Assembly: GCA_900546445.1 (NCBI GenBank)
Contig: URCV01000003.1
Coordinates: forward strand, 1-54,335
Direction of reading: 5' to 3'
Source of the DNA: an uncultured Bacteroidales bacterium
GTDB lineage: Bacteria > Bacteroidota > Bacteroidia > Bacteroidales > UBA932
DNA: 54,335 nucleotides
Both the position numbers and the translations under genes were made by a program. Each line of letters opens with the position of its first letter. The first letter of the stretch is position 1. Positions 36,006 through 44,095 of the stretch are shown piece by piece. The notes beneath the pieces are model-generated. The model saw only the letters and a list, made by a program, of their open reading frames with translations, was not told the DNA's origin and searched no databases.

Positions 36006-36013
36006 CAAAGATA
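36006..36013 (-). promoter_or_regulatory. -7 box (TATCTTTG) of fabF
   Basis: An exact TAnnTTTG match on the minus strand, 32 nt before the fabF start. Its twin on the plus strand begins 12 nt away. Confidence 0.55.
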
Positions 36014-36025
36014 GTAATAATTTTG

Positions 36026-36033
36026 TATCTTTG
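36026..36033 (+). promoter_or_regulatory. -7 box (TATCTTTG) of the LytTR regulator
   Basis: An exact TAnnTTTG match ending 7 nt before the ATG at 36041. It supports this start and excludes the 51-residue longer reading through the fabF promoter. Confidence 0.55.
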
Positions 36034-36040
36034 TCCACGT

Positions 36041-36925
36041 ATGAATTTGAGCGGAAACATACCTAAATACATTCTGAGTAAAAAGCAGACGTCATTCAAT
36101 GTAGTTTTCACTGCATTGTTTTCACTTATGGCGGCCCTGCTACTAGCTCCCCTTTCGGCTAACGGATGGTTCCGCCTGGACCCGGGAAAAGCGATGGTCT
36201 TGACCATTTCCTTCTGGGCTTTCTGCTTCCTATTATTAGGTTTTTCGAGAGCGGGGCTCTACTCTCTGAGGGAGAAAAACATCACTACGCTTACGTATAT
36301 TCTATGGTGCACGGCAGAGGCCGTCGTAGTGAGCCTGCTATACGCCGTCATTTCCTATCTTGGAATCAAATACGGCTGGATTATCTCTCCGGAGAGCCAC
36401 GGCGCGGGGATGCACTTCTTGAACTGTATGATATTCTGCGTGTTCGGACTGGGAGTACCTAACATCATCTCCATACAGTACTTCGCCATCTCGGAAAGGG
36501 ACCAGACCATACGCCTTATGAACTTCAGCACGGTGGTTTCCGATACCGTGAGCACCCCGCAGACCGACAAGCGGATTATGCTCTACGATAGCTCAGGGGT
36601 CCTGAAATTAGTCATAAATCAGGATAACCTCTACTACATAGAGTCAGACGACAACTACATAAAAGTCTGGTACCAAGACAGTAACGACGAACTTAAGCAG
36701 TATATGCTCCGCTGCCGACTGAAGACCATAGAAGAGAGTTTCGCAGACAGCGACTTGGTTCGCTGCCATAGAAAATATATAGTAAACATTAACAAAATCG
36801 AGCAGATGACCCGACAGAAAGACGGCACTTTCAGCATAGACTTGGGGCTACAGAAAATAATGGAGCCCATTTCCGTCTCGAAGACATACGAGGAAAGCTT
36901 CTTCGCTCGTTTTAATTCACGTTAA
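36041..36925 (+). CDS. Membrane-anchored LytTR transcription regulator
   Basis: A 294-residue protein with four hydrophobic segments in the first ~150 residues and a C-terminal LytTR DNA-binding domain of about 100 residues (L-Y-Y-I-E-S-D-D-N-Y-I-K-V-W-Y, L-V-R-C-H-R-K-Y-I-V-N). It lacks a receiver domain and has no histidine kinase neighbour, so it likely senses a membrane signal directly; this is inference. The DUF4293 membrane-protein gene follows 6 nt later. Confidence 0.88.
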   Translation: MNLSGNIPKYILSKKQTSFNVVFTALFSLMAALLLAPLSANGWFRLDPGKAMVLTISFWAFCFLLLGFSRAGLYSLREKNITTLTYILWCTAEAVVVSLLYAVISYLGIKYGWIISPESHGAGMHFLNCMIFCVFGLGVPNIISIQYFAISERDQTIRLMNFSTVVSDTVSTPQTDKRIMLYDSSGVLKLVINQDNLYYIESDDNYIKVWYQDSNDELKQYMLRCRLKTIEESFADSDLVRCHRKYIVNINKIEQMTRQKDGTFSIDLGLQKIMEPISVSKTYEESFFARFNSR

Positions 36926-36931
36926 TTCATT

Positions 36932-37360
36932 ATGTGGCAAAGAATTCAAACACTTTATTTCGCTATTATCACAGGCATCTTGCTGGCGCTTGCCTTCGGC
37001 AATGTAGGGGTCGATTATTCCGACCCGGCTACCATCGAGGGCGTCAGATACATAAGCAAGTTGCCTTACGCCATCTTGATTTTCATCTCACTTGCAGCTA
37101 ATGTGGTAGCCTTGTTCAGCTGGGGTCACAGACCTATCCAAATAAGGCTTGCAGGTGGCAGCGCAGTGCTTTTGCTTGCGCTACAAGCATGGATCGGAGT
37201 AGATTATTTCACATTGGGCAAAGAATTCGTGTTCAGTTGGACCGCCATCCTGCCGATATTCGCCTTTATATGCGAGGTGCTCGCGATAAGGGGTATCTAT
37301 GCAGATGAGCTTTTGGTCAAGAACGCTTCCAGACTCCGCGCCGCCAAAAGAAAAAAATAA
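36932..37360 (+). CDS. DUF4293 family membrane protein
   Basis: A 142-residue protein beginning W-Q-R-I-Q-T-L-Y, with four hydrophobic segments and a C-terminal D-E-L-L-V-K-N-A-S-R-L-R ending in basic residues. These features are those of the Bacteroidota DUF4293 family of unknown function. It is 6 nt from the LytTR gene and 14 nt before the phosphorylase gene, so all three are probably one operon. Confidence 0.85.
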   Translation: MWQRIQTLYFAIITGILLALAFGNVGVDYSDPATIEGVRYISKLPYAILIFISLAANVVALFSWGHRPIQIRLAGGSAVLLLALQAWIGVDYFTLGKEFVFSWTAILPIFAFICEVLAIRGIYADELLVKNASRLRAAKRKK

Positions 37361-37374
37361 TTAACACTATCATT

Positions 37375-38247
37375 ATGAGAATTGCAGAATCAGAACTTAT
37401 CATTAACTCGGACGGCTCCATTTTCCATCTTCACATCCGTCCTGAGCAATTGGCCCGTAACGTCATCCTCGTAGGTGACCCTGGTCGCGTGGCGATGTTC
37501 AAGCCTTACTTCCAGACACTCGAGTGCGAAGGTGCATCTCGCGAATTCGTATGGGCGACAGGCGTTTACAATAATTCGCGCATTACGGTACTTTCTACCG
37601 GAATCGGTACGGATAACATAGACATCGTGATGACCGAGCTCGACGCTTTGGCCAATATCGACTTCGCTACTCGCGAAGTAAAGCCGGAGCACACCACCTT
37701 GAACGTGGTAAGATTAGGCACTTGCGGCGCACTCCAGCCGGAGATTCCGCTCGGAGCATTCATCCTCTCGCACATCTCCATAGGATTCGACGGTCTTATG
37801 AACTGGTACGCCAATCGCGAGGAAGTCACTAATGTAGATATGGAACAGGCATTTATGAAACATATGAATTGGCCTAAGGACCTCCCTACTCCGTATTTCG
37901 TAAGCGCTTCGCAGAAGCTCATCGACTTGTTCGCAGATTCTACCGTGCGCGGTATGACCATCTCCTCTCCGGGATTCTATGGTCCTCAGGGACGCGTGGT
38001 TCGTCAGGGATTGGCTATGCCTAATATGCTCGAGGACATCGAGTCCTTCAGATACGAGGACAGGAAGATTACGAACTTCGAGATGGAAGGCTCTGCCATC
38101 GCAGGTATCGCCGGACACCTCGGACACGAGGCCATCACAGTCTGCTGCGCGATAGCACATCGTTATCTTAAGGATGCCAATACAGACTACAAGCCACGCG
38201 TAGCGCAGCTTGTAAAGTTAGTATTGGATAAGATTTCTACTATCTAA
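37375..38247 (+). CDS. Nucleoside phosphorylase, uridine-phosphorylase-like
   Basis: A 290-residue enzyme of the PNP/UDP family. Visible signatures are V-G-D-P-G-R (phosphate loop), S-T-G-I-G-T-D-N, R-L-G-T-C-G, and N-F-E-M-E-G-S-A. It should cleave a nucleoside with phosphate to release base and ribose-1-phosphate; uridine is the likely substrate by resemblance but is not proven. The stop is 6 nt from the convergent prfA stop. Confidence 0.87.
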   Translation: MRIAESELIINSDGSIFHLHIRPEQLARNVILVGDPGRVAMFKPYFQTLECEGASREFVWATGVYNNSRITVLSTGIGTDNIDIVMTELDALANIDFATREVKPEHTTLNVVRLGTCGALQPEIPLGAFILSHISIGFDGLMNWYANREEVTNVDMEQAFMKHMNWPKDLPTPYFVSASQKLIDLFADSTVRGMTISSPGFYGPQGRVVRQGLAMPNMLEDIESFRYEDRKITNFEMEGSAIAGIAGHLGHEAITVCCAIAHRYLKDANTDYKPRVAQLVKLVLDKISTI

Positions 38248-38253
38248 TCTGAA

Positions 38254-39345
38254 TTATTCGCCGGCTTCTTTAAGTCGCTCGGCGTTTTCAGCTATTTGGA
38301 GTTGATCGATAACCTCCTGGATGTCACCATTCATAAACACCGGGAGGTTATACATACTCCAGTTAATGCGGTGATCCGTTACACGACCTTGCGGGTAGTT
38401 GTAGGTTCGAATTTTAGCTGAACGGTCTCCTGTGGAAACCATAGTTTTACGCTTTGAAGCTATCTCGTCGAGATATTTCTGATGCTCGAGATTGTAAAGA
38501 CGGGTACGAAGTTCCTCGAAAGCGCGGTCCTTATTCTTAAGCTGTGAGCGCTCCTCCTGACATTGAACGACAAGTCCCGACGGAATGTGGGTAAGTCGAA
38601 CGGCCGAATAGGTCGTGTTCACACCCTGTCCTCCCGGACCGGACGAGCAGAAAAGGTCCAGACGAATGTCATCCCATTTCAAATCCACGTCGAACTCTCC
38701 CGCTTCAGGGAACACTGCCACGGAAGCAGCGGAAGTCTGTATACGACCCTGTGTCTCTGTCTGAGGTACACGCTGAACGCGGTGTACTCCGGACTCGTAC
38801 TTCATAGTACCATAGACTCCGTCTGTCGACGAACTGAGCTTGAAGACGATCTGCTTGAAGCCTCCGGACGTACCAGGGGTCTGGTCGGTTACTTCCAGTT
38901 TCCAGCCCTTGCTCTCGGCATAATGCTGATACATACGGAAAAGGTCACCTGCGAAGATGGCGGCTTCGTCGCCACCTGCTCCGCCACGAATTTCGACGAT
39001 GGCATTCTTCGAGTCATCCGGATCGGCCGGAATGAGAAGGAGTTTGATTTCGTCTTCCATCTGTGGAATCTTCGGTTCGAGTTCGGCGATCTCCTCGCGT
39101 GCCATTTCACGCAAGTCATCGTCTTTCTCGTTTACCAATATATCTTTAGCCGACGCTAAATTATCAAGTGTCTTCTTATACTCGAGTCCGGCTTTTATGA
39201 TAGGCTCCAACTGCTTGTAATCCTTATTAAGCTGGACATACTTTTTCATATCAGACATCACTTCAGGGCTCGCAAGCTGATCCTGAAGGCTTTGAAACTT
39301 GTCTTGAAGTGAAAGAACTCTCTCTAATAATGTATTTTGTGCCAT
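38254..39345 (-). CDS. prfA: Peptide chain release factor 1
   Basis: A 363-residue release factor for UAA and UAG. The peptidyl-hydrolysis motif is G238-G-Q240 and the RF1-type anticodon tripeptide is P194-Q-T196. The absence of an RF2-type SPF and the length both support RF1. The start is 7 nt from a TAAATTTG box, so the mRNA leader should be very short. Confidence 0.96.
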   Translation of the reverse strand: MAQNTLLERVLSLQDKFQSLQDQLASPEVMSDMKKYVQLNKDYKQLEPIIKAGLEYKKTLDNLASAKDILVNEKDDDLREMAREEIAELEPKIPQMEDEIKLLLIPADPDDSKNAIVEIRGGAGGDEAAIFAGDLFRMYQHYAESKGWKLEVTDQTPGTSGGFKQIVFKLSSSTDGVYGTMKYESGVHRVQRVPQTETQGRIQTSAASVAVFPEAGEFDVDLKWDDIRLDLFCSSGPGGQGVNTTYSAVRLTHIPSGLVVQCQEERSQLKNKDRAFEELRTRLYNLEHQKYLDEIASKRKTMVSTGDRSAKIRTYNYPQGRVTDHRINWSMYNLPVFMNGDIQEVIDQLQIAENAERLKEAGE

Positions 39346-39352
39346 AAGGGTG

Positions 39353-39360
39353 CAAATTTA
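39353..39360 (-). promoter_or_regulatory. -7 box (TAAATTTG) of prfA
   Basis: An exact TAnnTTTG match on the minus strand ending 7 nt before the prfA ATG. No TTTG at the expected -33 distance. Confidence 0.55.
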
Positions 39361-39390
39361 ATAATTTTCCCAAATAGTTCCTAATCTTCT

Positions 39391-39422
39391 TTTGCGACTG
39401 ACGACATTAATCGTTATCTTCG
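39391..39422 (+). promoter_or_regulatory. Bacteroidales-type promoter of mazG
   Basis: TTTG (39391-39394) is followed after exactly 20 nt by TATCTTCG (39415-39422), one base off consensus, with a leader of about 42 nt. Confidence 0.65.
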
Positions 39423-39468
39423 TGGCCGCTAAGTAAGCGGCAGAACACAAGTTGGTAAAATATAATGA

Positions 39469-40266
39469 ATGGATATGCATAGCAGAGAAGAAAAGATCAA
39501 GGCATTCGAGGATTTGCTCGACGTGATGGATGCACTTAGGGAAAAGTGCCCGTGGAATGCAGCGCAGACTATGGAAAGCATACGCCCGATGACGGAAGAG
39601 GAAGTCTACGAATTGAGCGACGCCATCGTACGTAACGACTCACAGGAAATCGCAAAGGAGCTGGGAGACCTACTCTATCACATAGTATTCTATGCCAAGA
39701 TAGCCGAGGAAAAAGAAGAGTTCGACATAGCGGACTGCCTACGGAAGATATGCGACAAGATGCGCTTCCGCCACCCTCACGTATTCGGAGACGAATCCGG
39801 AAAGACGCTCTCCGCTAAGGAAATAGCCGACACTTGGGAACTAATCAAGGCTAAGGAGAAAGACGGAAACAAGACCGTAATGGGAGGCATACCTCAGACT
39901 ATGCCGGCACTTCTTAAGGCTATGTCCATGCAAGAAAAGGCGAGAGGCTGCGGATTCGACTGGGAAGAACCACGCCAGGTACTGGATAAGGTTAACGAAG
40001 AGCTCCTCGAAGTAAAGGAGGCCATAGACGAAAAGTCGCAAAACCACATGGAAGAAGAATTCGGAGACCTGATGTTCTCGGTGATAAACGCGGCGAGACT
40101 CCACGGAATCGACCCCGAAAAGGCCCTTAACAGATGCTGCGACAAATTCCGCAGACGCTTCACCTATCTGGAAGAGAACACCATCAAGAAAGGACTCAAT
40201 CTAAAGGATATGAGTCTGGAAGATATGGACAAGATCTGGAACGAAGCCAAATCGAAAGGCCTGTAA
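39469..40266 (+). CDS. mazG: MazG nucleoside triphosphate pyrophosphohydrolase
   Basis: A 265-residue protein with two MazG-type domains. The first carries C-P-W-N-A-A-Q-T, T-E-E-E-V-Y-E-L and K-E-L-G-D-L-L-Y-H; the second has E-L-L-E-V-K-E-A and E-E-E-F-G-D-L-M-F-S. It hydrolyses NTPs or dNTPs to monophosphates and pyrophosphate, cleaning aberrant nucleotides or lowering NTP pools in stress. A Met at the third codon is an alternative start. The stop lies 3 nt from the convergent rsmD stop. Confidence 0.93.
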   Translation: MDMHSREEKIKAFEDLLDVMDALREKCPWNAAQTMESIRPMTEEEVYELSDAIVRNDSQEIAKELGDLLYHIVFYAKIAEEKEEFDIADCLRKICDKMRFRHPHVFGDESGKTLSAKEIADTWELIKAKEKDGNKTVMGGIPQTMPALLKAMSMQEKARGCGFDWEEPRQVLDKVNEELLEVKEAIDEKSQNHMEEEFGDLMFSVINAARLHGIDPEKALNRCCDKFRRRFTYLEENTIKKGLNLKDMSLEDMDKIWNEAKSKGL

Positions 40267-40269
40267 AGG

Positions 40270-40800
40270 CTATTTGAAGAAAGTAAAATGCACCTTACCA
40301 TAAGAGCGCTCCTTAAAGAAATGAGGGTGCTCTTTAAAATTATGATCAGGACCGTGCTCTAAGATGAAATAACTGTCCGGATGCAAGATGTCCTTTTCAA
40401 AGACCTTATCCGGGATGCCGGCCAATCCTTCCAGTGCGTAAGGAGGGTCTGCGAACACGATGTCGAACTTTTCGTGGCAGATATCCAGGAAATCGAAGAC
40501 ATTATCGCGAACCATAGTAACATTATCCAGTCCTAATCGCATAGCCTCCGTCTTGATGAACGAGGCGTTCTCCCTAGCCATCTCCACACAATATACTCTA
40601 CCCACTCCCCTGGAGCCGAACTCGAAGGATACGGCTCCCGTGCCACCGAAAAGGTCCAACACCTTCAAGTCGTCGAATTCGTATTCGTTATCGAGGATAT
40701 TAAAAAGCGCCTCCCTCGCAAAATCCGTAGTGGGACGCGCCTTATACCCCATAGGAGGTAGAATGGTCTTTCCTTTAAGTCTGCCGCCTATTATTCTCAT
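40270..40800 (-). CDS. rsmD: 16S rRNA (guanine-N2)-methyltransferase RsmD
   Basis: A 176-residue SAM-dependent methyltransferase. It has the typical opening R-I-I-G-G-R-L-K-G, the R-P-T-T-D segment, SAM loop D-L-F-G-G-T-G, and catalytic D118-P-P-Y121. It methylates G966 (E. coli numbering) of 16S rRNA. Its start overlaps the stop of the DUF3822 gene by 4 nt, a pairing common in Bacteroidota. Confidence 0.93.
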   Translation of the reverse strand: MRIIGGRLKGKTILPPMGYKARPTTDFAREALFNILDNEYEFDDLKVLDLFGGTGAVSFEFGSRGVGRVYCVEMARENASFIKTEAMRLGLDNVTMVRDNVFDFLDICHEKFDIVFADPPYALEGLAGIPDKVFEKDILHPDSYFILEHGPDHNFKEHPHFFKERSYGKVHFTFFK

Positions 40801-41234
40801 AATACGCTCACGGATTTAAAGTAATGATATAATAGAATCTTGTCGTCGCTACTGAGCTCACTCATAAAACAGATGGTGGACATCTCGGGATTTAGCTGCA
40901 GCGACTTGAGGGCCAATAGCACGAAATACATCACGGACACGAAATCGCCCGCCCTATATGTATTCGAAAGCAAAAGTGACTTACCCTGACCTATTCCCAA
41001 GCTCAACGTCTCACCATCCCAGTGACAGAGTATCTTATTATACTCCGGCAGGGTGCCCAACCTGTCCAAAACCCTATAGAGTTCAGGCATACGGTCACCG
41101 GAATAGATGAAATAGGCGTCGTATTGGGGCATAAATACCGAGTTCACCTCGGCATCCTTAGATATATCAACGACTTGTGCGAGATATTCTCTCGCACAAT
41201 CTTCGTTATAAAAAGATGAGGGTACTAGAATCAC
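40797..41234 (-). CDS. DUF3822-like protein, short
   Basis: A 145-residue protein whose sequence (I-L-V-P-S-S-F-Y at the start, D-A-Y-F-I-Y-S-G, L-L-S-N-T-Y-R-A-G-D-F-V-S-V-M-Y-F) and position next to rsmD fit DUF3822, an actin-like-fold family of unknown function. Family members as I remember them are about 250-280 residues, so the N-terminal half appears missing. The start is a GTG at 41234, and the reading frame is open slightly upstream into the preceding gene. It could be N-terminally eroded or truncated by a frameshift. Confidence 0.65.
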   Translation of the reverse strand: MILVPSSFYNEDCAREYLAQVVDISKDAEVNSVFMPQYDAYFIYSGDRMPELYRVLDRLGTLPEYNKILCHWDGETLSLGIGQGKSLLLSNTYRAGDFVSVMYFVLLALKSLQLNPEMSTICFMSELSSDDKILLYHYFKSVSVL

Positions 41235-41238
41235 TCTA

Positions 41239-41979
41239 TTACTCCCAGTTACCTGCGTTATTATTAGGAGCAGTTACGCTACCTACCTGGAGACCTTCGT
41301 AACGGTTAGAGTTACGGCACTCTGAATCGAGGTTGATTCTAAGCTGGTTATCCATACCATAGAGAAGGTATCTGTAAGGCATGCGAGCCTCGAAAAGAGG
41401 AACCTTGACTCCGGATACGGTCTTGACTACGGATTCCATCTCGGTAGCCACGCCGTTAGAGAAAGGAATGGTACGAAGCGAATCGATGCAGAATCCTGCA
41501 CGTCCCTTAAAGAGAGTGTCCCTTACAGGAATCTTCTGGTCTACAGAGAATACCAATGCCTTGTCTCCTGCGAGATATCTCTCGTGGTAGAACTTGTTAA
41601 GTCCTTCTCCTCTCAACCACGGAACTGTCTTACGGATGGCCTTCGTATGTGCTACCGAAGCAGAGTCGTCGCGCGAACCGATCTGAAGCTTAACAACGAT
41701 ATCTTCAGCAAGATAGAAAGTCTTCAAAGAGTCGAAGCTGTCGGTATACTTGCCATGAACGCTCTTATATGCATCTTGAAGCGTACGGAGGTCTTTCAGA
41801 CGCTCGATACCTACCTGCTCGCGAGCCGCTTTTTCTTTGTTGAACTTTACAGGTTGTGAAATGCTGTCTACAAGCAAATAAGCGAGTACGACAACACCTA
41901 CGGGAAGAATAAACCAGGTGACGAGTCTGTTAAGCACCTTGTTCTGCATAAACTTAAGCCAAGTGTCCTTTGTTACCAT
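41239..41979 (-). CDS. Single-pass membrane protein of unknown function
   Basis: A 246-residue protein I do not recognise. One transmembrane helix lies at about 20-38, followed by an acidic/basic helical stretch (K-E-K-A-A-R-E-Q-V-G-I-E-R-L-K-D-L-R-T-L) that is pilin-neck-like and a mixed soluble domain. It probably faces the periplasm. Met11 is an alternative start. It is 4 nt upstream of the DUF3822 gene and so heads a DUF3822-rsmD operon, with a TAACTTTG box 38 nt before its start. Confidence 0.6.
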   Translation of the reverse strand: MVTKDTWLKFMQNKVLNRLVTWFILPVGVVVLAYLLVDSISQPVKFNKEKAAREQVGIERLKDLRTLQDAYKSVHGKYTDSFDSLKTFYLAEDIVVKLQIGSRDDSASVAHTKAIRKTVPWLRGEGLNKFYHERYLAGDKALVFSVDQKIPVRDTLFKGRAGFCIDSLRTIPFSNGVATEMESVVKTVSGVKVPLFEARMPYRYLLYGMDNQLRINLDSECRNSNRYEGLQVGSVTAPNNNAGNWE

Positions 41980-42017
41980 TTCTATGTCTTTTAATTTTTA
42001 TTATCGTTTCAGTCGGG

Positions 42018-42025
42018 CAAAGTTA
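42018..42025 (-). promoter_or_regulatory. -7 box (TAACTTTG) of the membrane protein-DUF3822-rsmD operon
   Basis: An exact TAnnTTTG match on the minus strand 38 nt before 41979. An ATTG at 42046-42049 is 20 nt upstream and may serve as the -33 element. Confidence 0.5.
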
Positions 42026-42056
42026 GCAAAATCATTTATTAAATGCAATTTTTTGT

Positions 42057-42064
42057 TAAATTTG
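42057..42064 (+). promoter_or_regulatory. -7 box (TAAATTTG) of nrnA
   Basis: An exact TAnnTTTG match ends 5 nt before the ATG at 42070. It falls inside the longer reading frame from 42043, so it argues for the later start. Confidence 0.58.
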
Positions 42065-42069
42065 CACCG

Positions 42070-43080
42070 ATGGATTTTAAAAGCGTAATACACCCTCTAG
42101 CCTCGTTGATAGAGCAGTCAGATAACATTGCGATAGTCACGCACGAGCACCCGGACGGAGATGCGGCGGGAAGCAGCAGTGCCCTCGCCCACTACTTTAG
42201 GCATTTGGGTAAAAGCCAAGTAAGTCTCATCAGGGAACCCTTGCCGTCCACCCTATCGTTCATAGACCCACATCCCACCCTTTACGGAGACGAGGCTATC
42301 GAGGCCTTGAAATCGGCTGACGTCATATTCTGCACGGATTTCTGTGACCCGAATAGAGCCGGAGGCGTACCCGGAGAAGCCATAGAGATGTCCCCCGCTA
42401 AGAAAGTGCTCATAGACCATCACGTAGGCGCTCCGCTAGAGAAATTCGACTTGGCCATCAGCAGGACCGACGTCTCTTCGGCGAGCGAATTGGTATATTT
42501 CATAATAAAAAGGCTCTTATCCGGGCTCCAGAAAGAGAAAGAGTTCTTATTCTCAGGAGCTTGCGGTTATTATCTTATGGTCGGAATGACTACCGACACG
42601 AATAATTTCGCCTGTGCCACCTATTCCTCCACCCTCAGGATGGCGAGCGATTTGGTAAATTATGGCATAAACAGGGACGAAATCATATCCCAGCTCTATA
42701 ATAATTACCGGGAGAACCGCGTTCGCGCCATGGCATTCATACTGTCCGAAAGGCTCGAGATACGCGAGGACGGATTGGCCATACTGAAGGTCAGCGAGGA
42801 GGATTGGCATAAATTTGGATTAAGGGAGGGCGAGCTCGAAGGGCTGGTGAACATCCCGCTATCCATCGACAGGGTGAAAGTTTCCTTGTACCTAAGGGAA
42901 GATGGGAGTGTCGTGAGGGCCTCCGTACGCTCGAAGCGCGACTACTCTGCCCGCACGATGGCACGGACCTATTTCCACGGAGGCGGGCACGAATTGGCAT
43001 CGGGAGGAAAGTTGTATATCGGGACGGACATCCCGGCATTTGCAGAAATTGACGAATATTTGAAAAAGGTAAATATATGA
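42070..43080 (+). CDS. nrnA: DHH-family bifunctional oligoribonuclease/pAp phosphatase (NrnA-like)
   Basis: A 336-residue enzyme that degrades short RNA and 3'-phosphoadenosine-5'-phosphate. Motifs are H25-E-H-P-D-G-D31, D-F-C-D, D116-H-H118 and the C-terminal DHHA1 loop F-H-G-G-G-H near residue 309. I moved the start to 42070 because the -7 box sits just upstream and the ten extra residues are not family-like. The stop overlaps the ATG of the FKBP lipoprotein gene (ATGA). Confidence 0.9.
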   Translation: MDFKSVIHPLASLIEQSDNIAIVTHEHPDGDAAGSSSALAHYFRHLGKSQVSLIREPLPSTLSFIDPHPTLYGDEAIEALKSADVIFCTDFCDPNRAGGVPGEAIEMSPAKKVLIDHHVGAPLEKFDLAISRTDVSSASELVYFIIKRLLSGLQKEKEFLFSGACGYYLMVGMTTDTNNFACATYSSTLRMASDLVNYGINRDEIISQLYNNYRENRVRAMAFILSERLEIREDGLAILKVSEEDWHKFGLREGELEGLVNIPLSIDRVKVSLYLREDGSVVRASVRSKRDYSARTMARTYFHGGGHELASGGKLYIGTDIPAFAEIDEYLKKVNI

Positions 43081-44093
43081 AGAACAGCACGATTGTGTGG
43101 GCAGCGATGGCCGCTTTGGCATTGAGTTCTTGTGCACAGGAAGCAGCGAATAAGACAGGCGAACTTAACCGTTCAGCCTTCGAGGCGTGGGTTTCATTAA
43201 ATAAGGAAAGCAGTTGGACGGAAACTGAATTAGGGTCTTGGATCATTTCACTGACCCCTGGAGATATTAAGAACAAGCCATTGGCTTCGGTCGAGGACAA
43301 CCCCTACCTGAGGCTCGAATATACGGTAACCTCACTCGACGGAACCGTAGAGGAGACCACTTCCGAAGTGGTTTCGAAAAGGATTGGCAAATACGACAAG
43401 CGCAACTATTACGGGCCGATGTTCTCTTATCGCGCCTATAATAACACCTATGCGGGCATCGAGGAATTTCTCGCGCAGATGGGCGTGGGCGGAAAATGCA
43501 AGGCAGTAGTGCCGGGCTGGCTTCTTACGACAAGCAGGTACGACACGAAGCAGGAGTACATTGACGCGATGAGCACCTCCACGGCTGCGAAGATTTACGA
43601 TTTCACGGTGGTGGAGTCGGTGAAGAGCACGGAGGATTGGGAGATGGAGCTCCTTAAGAAGACTATGGGAAAGGAGTGGGACAAGGCCGATTCCCTTACC
43701 ACGGGAGTTTATTACGTCAGGGACAAGGCATCCGACAAGCCTGATACGACATTTTCAGCTTCGGCGGAAGTATATATAAACTACATCTGCCGCAGGATAG
43801 ACGGAACCGGAATCGACACGAACATAGCCGATTCCGCTAAGGTATTCGGATGTAGCGCGACCGGAAAGCCGGTTCTCATAAACTGGGGTGAGAAGGCTAC
43901 CGACCTCACTATGACATCTAACAATAATTCCGTAATACCAGGCTTCGCATACGGCATCTACCACATGAAGCCACACGAGAAGGGACGCGTATATATGACC
44001 TCAAGCGCAGGTTACAGCTCCAAGGGGTCAGGGTCTGCCATTCCGGCATATAGCCCGATATACTTTGAGATAGAGTTAGTAGATAAAGAATAA
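43077..44093 (+). CDS. FKBP-type peptidyl-prolyl isomerase lipoprotein
   Basis: A 338-residue exported protein with a lipobox ending at Cys19 (L-S-S-C). Two FKBP-like segments can be seen: one about 85-180 (A-G-I-E-E-F-L-A-Q-M-G-V-G-G-K-C-K-A-V-V-P) and one at the C-terminus ending I-P-A-Y-S-P-I-Y-F-E-I-E-L-V. It should act as a periplasmic folding catalyst or chaperone. The start overlaps nrnA by 4 nt. The second domain looks degenerate at some active-site positions, so isomerase activity is not certain. Confidence 0.8.
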   Translation: MKNSTIVWAAMAALALSSCAQEAANKTGELNRSAFEAWVSLNKESSWTETELGSWIISLTPGDIKNKPLASVEDNPYLRLEYTVTSLDGTVEETTSEVVSKRIGKYDKRNYYGPMFSYRAYNNTYAGIEEFLAQMGVGGKCKAVVPGWLLTTSRYDTKQEYIDAMSTSTAAKIYDFTVVESVKSTEDWEMELLKKTMGKEWDKADSLTTGVYYVRDKASDKPDTTFSASAEVYINYICRRIDGTGIDTNIADSAKVFGCSATGKPVLINWGEKATDLTMTSNNNSVIPGFAYGIYHMKPHEKGRVYMTSSAGYSSKGSGSAIPAYSPIYFEIELVDKE

Positions 44094-44095
44094 AC

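Noticed and set aside
35888..36040. 51-residue N-terminal extension of the LytTR protein
   Set aside because: It runs through the fabF 5' coding region and both divergent promoters; the Met at 36041 starts right after a -7 box.
42043..42069. Upstream ATG giving nrnA nine extra residues
   Set aside because: An exact -7 box lies inside this stretch, so it is more likely untranscribed.
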